From: Chrysogorgia sp. JL179-B06
Lineage: Eukaryota > Cnidaria > Anthozoa > Scleralcyonacea > Chrysogorgiidae
Direction: 5' to 3'
Assembly (NCBI GenBank): GCA_035772405.1
Contig: JAYKKM010000029.1
Location: 469,001 to 533,000, forward strand
DNA length: 64,000 bases
In this document: piece after piece, positions 61,107 to 64,000 of the stretch
Layout: each line of letters opens with the position of its first letter
How positions within the stretch are numbered: the stretch's first letter is position 1
Notes under the pieces: model-generated
Told to the model about the DNA's origin: nothing
Databases searched by the model: none
What the model saw: only the letters and a program-made list of their open reading frames with translations
Translations under genes and position numbers: made by a program

Positions 61107-64000
61107 CAGTGTTGTCAAATTGGTTTATAGGCACTTCTTCAAAATCCAAATGTCCTTGAGGAATTGGACAATGTTCACCAGTCACAAGATGGTTTCTTGC
61201 GTGATGTTAATGATGGGGAATACTTCAGAAATCACCCGATTTTTTCTGAAAGTCCATGTGCTCTACAGATTCTTGGTTACTTCGATGATTTGGAAATTGC
61301 AAATCCCCTTGGCTCAAAAGCTAAAATTCATAAAATCAGTAAGAATCACAATTATCTATCTACTATTATTATTATTATTATTATTATTTAAACAAAGCTT
61401 TAAAATATGTCGAAACCATGGTGAAATGGTGAATATATTCTTATAAGAACTCAGGGATAGATTTACTGGGGGGTGCACACCCCCTAGCCTTGTCCAGAGG
61501 GGGTGCAGGGGGGGAAGAACTGTTCAAAAGCATGCACTACTAATATAATTATTATACACAATAATATGTATAATTAATGTATAATCACATTTACCAAAAT
61601 CTATCAATGGCGTAATGTTGGAGCAAAGGATAGGAAAGAGCATCGTGCTTATTTATTTTAAAAGCCTATTTATTTCTCTATCTTTAAACAGTTCTTCTAA
61701 GAATTAATTTCTCTTTCCTATCCTTTGCTCCAACAGTACGCCATTGATAGATTTTGGTAAATGTGATTATAATATTATACATATTATTGTGTATAATAAT
61801 TATATTAGTAGTGCATGATTTTGAACAGTTCTTGTAAGAACTATATTTACCATTTCACCATGGTTTCGACGTATTTTAAAGCTTTGTTTAAATCTATTAC
61901 CACGACAAAATCGTTGTTCTATTATTATTACATGTATTATTATTATTATTATTGTCATTAAAACAAGTGAGCAGTTGGGATTCTGGTAACTAGGTGGGTC
62001 CATCTAGGTGTCCTGGGCCAATCTCCCATGGAATATTTTGGATTTCTACAGAACACATTATTTTGTTATTATTAACCTAATAATTGAAGTTAACAATACT
62101 TATTGGGGTACATCGCCTTAAGTGGGTAAATCGACCGGTATAAAAGCTTGGGGTCTTACCTAATATTTAAACGCTGACAATTGAGTCAGTCAAGCTAGTC
62201 GCCAGTCGTACCTGCATACCCACACGGATCGGCTTCCCGTCAGGAAAGGATTGAAGGGAAGGAATCAGTCTTTGGCTCAGCCGGGTGAGTACCAATTGTT
62301 CTTGTTGGGTTTTTTCGTATCATAGTATAATATTCATAATTATATTTCCCCTGTCATACATGGGTCCGTTGGTTTGGGTGGATGACTACAGGAGGTTCCT
62401 CGCAGGTTTGGCAACCTTGCTTATCATAGGGGCCAGCGAGAGGTCCTCGCAGGTTGCAATCCCCTTGCTGTTAGCCTGTTATAGAACAATCTAAATTTAA
62501 GAGTGACCCATATTTATACAACTGGTTACACTGCATCTGGGACAGTACAGGATTGCATCTGTCAATGATTTCACCACAAGGTTTTAAACTAAACAAACTT
62601 CTGACTGTGACAATATTCACTAGCCTGTGTTGTTTGTGTCTTGTGCGAAGTAGTACTTCAATTCACCTTGTTATTATTAGGTATCACAAGATTAGTAGAT
62701 TTTTATTACATGTTTTAAAATAAGTTGTGTCAGTAGGACATGGTTAGTAACTTAATACCATGTTTCCATGATGCTATACAATCAACATTTTTGAGGTTCA
62801 TGGAACTTTCTTTAGTCATATTTTATTATTCACAGCATTTTTTTGTCTTTAACAAAAAACTGTTTTCATTTACTGTAGGTGTATTCTACTATTGTCTTGG
62901 TAATATCCAACCGGTGTATAGATCTAAGATACACACTATGCAATTGATTGCTATTTGCAAAACAAATGATTTAAAGCGATATGGTGTTTCACAAATTTTA
63001 TCACCATTTGTTGAAGATGTTAATGAGCTCACAAAAGTGAGTTCTAAATTAAAAATCCATTGTTATAGACTGATTTAAATTAGTTTATTTTGAGAATAAT
63101 TTGAACTTGAAGATATTTAACCAGATATTTGTCAGGGATTTTGGTGAATCAATTACTTTGGAATGGAATGTGCAGTAATCACTTTCAGCTTGCCAGAATA
63201 TGTAGAGACATGATTTTGTGTGATTTTCAACCATAATTAGTCTGTACCACTATAATCAGCCTGTAGTATAATTTTTGGTGAATCATGTGCCGGTATAATA
63301 AATATTTTAATTTTATAGTATTAGTTAAGTTAGAAATTCAGAGCAGTTGTTTAATAGCTTAAAACTTTGCCCTTTTCAGGATTCAGGATATCAATTCAAT
63401 GTTGCTGGCCAGATGAGAAATTTCCGAGGAAGTGTTGTGTTATGGACTGGTGACACCCTTGGAAGTAATCTAATAAGTGGTTTTAAGGAAGGTGTTGGTG
63501 GAGCACTAAGAATTTGTCGACATTGCTTGGGAACAAGAGAAGAAACAGATGTCAAGGTATATATATTTATATATAATATATATAAATGTAAAATTTCCTA
63601 TGGGCTAATTATATAATTATAGTGAGATTTTAACCTACAGGTAGATCTGGCCCTGTCGAGTTTGTTCTCCAAAATTCCGAGGGACTTGCTATGGCACTCA
63701 AACCCCCTCTATCTGGTGGTGATACTGAAGAACCAAATTTAAAAAAATGTTTTATTCATATTAATTACATAAATATATTTTAATTTTCTAGTTTCGTGCT
63801 GCTGATTTTCAAGAAAGAAATTTAACTTGTCATATTAAACGTTGTGCTATGATTGAAGATCAAAGTAATTCACCCCAAGTCCGTACCCGACTTTCGACTA
63901 CCTATGGCATCAATATGCTTAGTGTCTTGCAATCCATACGATATTTTGATGTATGTCAGTGTTTCCCTCAAGACATCATGCATATCCTTTTCGAAGGAAT
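59682..64000 (+). CDS. C2H2 zinc-finger/transposase-like protein, 3' end cut
   Basis: Exons 59682-60248, 60856-60972, 61131-61338, 62879-63036, 63380-63556 and 63792 to the window end. All have GT-AG borders and compatible phases, giving about 478 residues so far. The N-terminus has C2H2-like fingers (CNFC...HLLNFH and CNRSFTKVRNLQKHWLREH), then an acidic stretch. Later exons carry NPLGSKAKIHKI, VYRSKIHTMQLIAICK, GDTLGSNLISGF, CRHCLG and YGIN...FPQDIMHILFEG. I recognise this chain from a widespread family in fish and cnidarians that is usually unannotated. The DIMHILFEG motif recalls the Asp-x-Met-His-x-Leu-x-x-Gly of CACTA transposases, so a transposase or derivative is the best guess. It may cooperate with the divergent SAM gene. 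The exon 2 donor GTTCGT is weak. Confidence 0.7.
61073..61103. repeat. (TA)n microsatellite
   Basis: About 15 TA dinucleotides just upstream of the exon 61131-61338 acceptor. Confidence 0.9.
61386..61893. repeat. Large inverted repeat in an intron of the transposase-like gene
   Basis: ATTTAAACAAAGCTTTAAAA at the left and its inverse at 61874-61893. Arms also pair through TGGAGCAAAGGATAGGAAAG near 61620 and its inverse near 61715. The left arm holds an extra GC-rich insert (61451-61515, GGGGGTGCACACCCCC). (ATT)n runs flank both sides (61364-61389 and about 61921-61953). Confidence 0.8.
61894..62878. other. Intron DNA, nothing recognised
   Basis: Remainder of the intron between exons 61131-61338 and 62879-63036. 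Contains an (ATT)n-type run and a short direct repeat, AGGTTCCTCGCAGGTTTG and AGGTCCTCGCAGGTTG (62392-62457). No coding signal. Confidence 0.5.

Larger units (their letters stand above)
51580..64000. mobile_element. Large CACTA/EnSpm-like DNA transposon, right end outside window
   Basis: The satellite breaks off and CACTCTTAAAACAAGTGTG begins at 51580; CACT(A/C) ends mark the CACTA superfamily. The next 330 bp are packed with ACACACC and its inverse GGTGTGT, matching CACTA subterminal repeats. Two divergent genes follow: a SAM-domain gene and a zinc-finger/transposase-like gene with a DIMHILFEG motif. The three bases before the end (GTA) would be the target duplication, but the other end is not in view. 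Over 12.4 kb is large for the group. Introns hold nested foldbacks and a LINE. The two genes could instead be host genes beside a transposon end. Confidence 0.55.

Overview
This is AT-rich eukaryotic nuclear DNA with introns, GT-AG splice sites and many tRNA-derived and foldback repeats. An NACHT gene, a Death domain exon, THAP transposon relics and a SAM/zinc-finger pair of a type I associate with cnidarians and fish suggest a marine invertebrate, most likely an anthozoan cnidarian. That assignment is inference. There are no bacterial operons.

Layout. (1) 1-28119 is a near-perfect tandem array with a unit of about 12.65 kb: copy 1 at 1-12654, copy 2 at 12655-25305, and a truncated copy 3 at 25306-28119. 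Copies differ by a few single bases and by minisatellite length. Each complete copy carries a minus-strand two-exon gene, NACHT ATPase plus a trypsin-like domain that lacks its catalytic His and Ser. Each also carries a 3 kb P-element-like THAP transposon, a SINE, several foldback elements and a 21-bp minisatellite. (2) 28120-37000 is the upstream side (minus strand) of that locus. It holds an initiator exon, a Death domain exon, a Gly/Arg-rich exon and two copies of a short Pro-rich exon, arranged in older, diverged duplicated blocks. The Death, Gly-rich and NACHT exons are all phase 1-1, so they can be joined in any order without a frame break. (3) 37500-46200 is transposon debris with no recognisable cellular gene: a decayed LINE, tRNA-like pieces and diverged direct repeats. 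(4) 46200-51580 is structured DNA: a GC-rich T-shaped hairpin, a palindrome with arms of about 0.55 kb, 21-bp and 67-bp repeat arrays, and an AT-rich satellite with a period of about 115-136 bp. (5) 51580-64000 looks like a very large CACTA/EnSpm-like DNA transposon cut by the right edge. It has a CACTC terminus, a dense ACACACC/GGTGTGT subterminal zone, a six-exon SAM-domain gene on the minus strand, and a divergent C2H2 zinc-finger/transposase-like gene on the plus strand that runs off the end. Their start codons are 277 bp apart.

Two systems stand out: an actively duplicating Death/NACHT/pseudo-trypsin locus, probably innate immune, and a two-gene transposon that carries a SAM-domain protein. 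All gene models come from reading splice sites, phase and translation by eye; no database search was possible.
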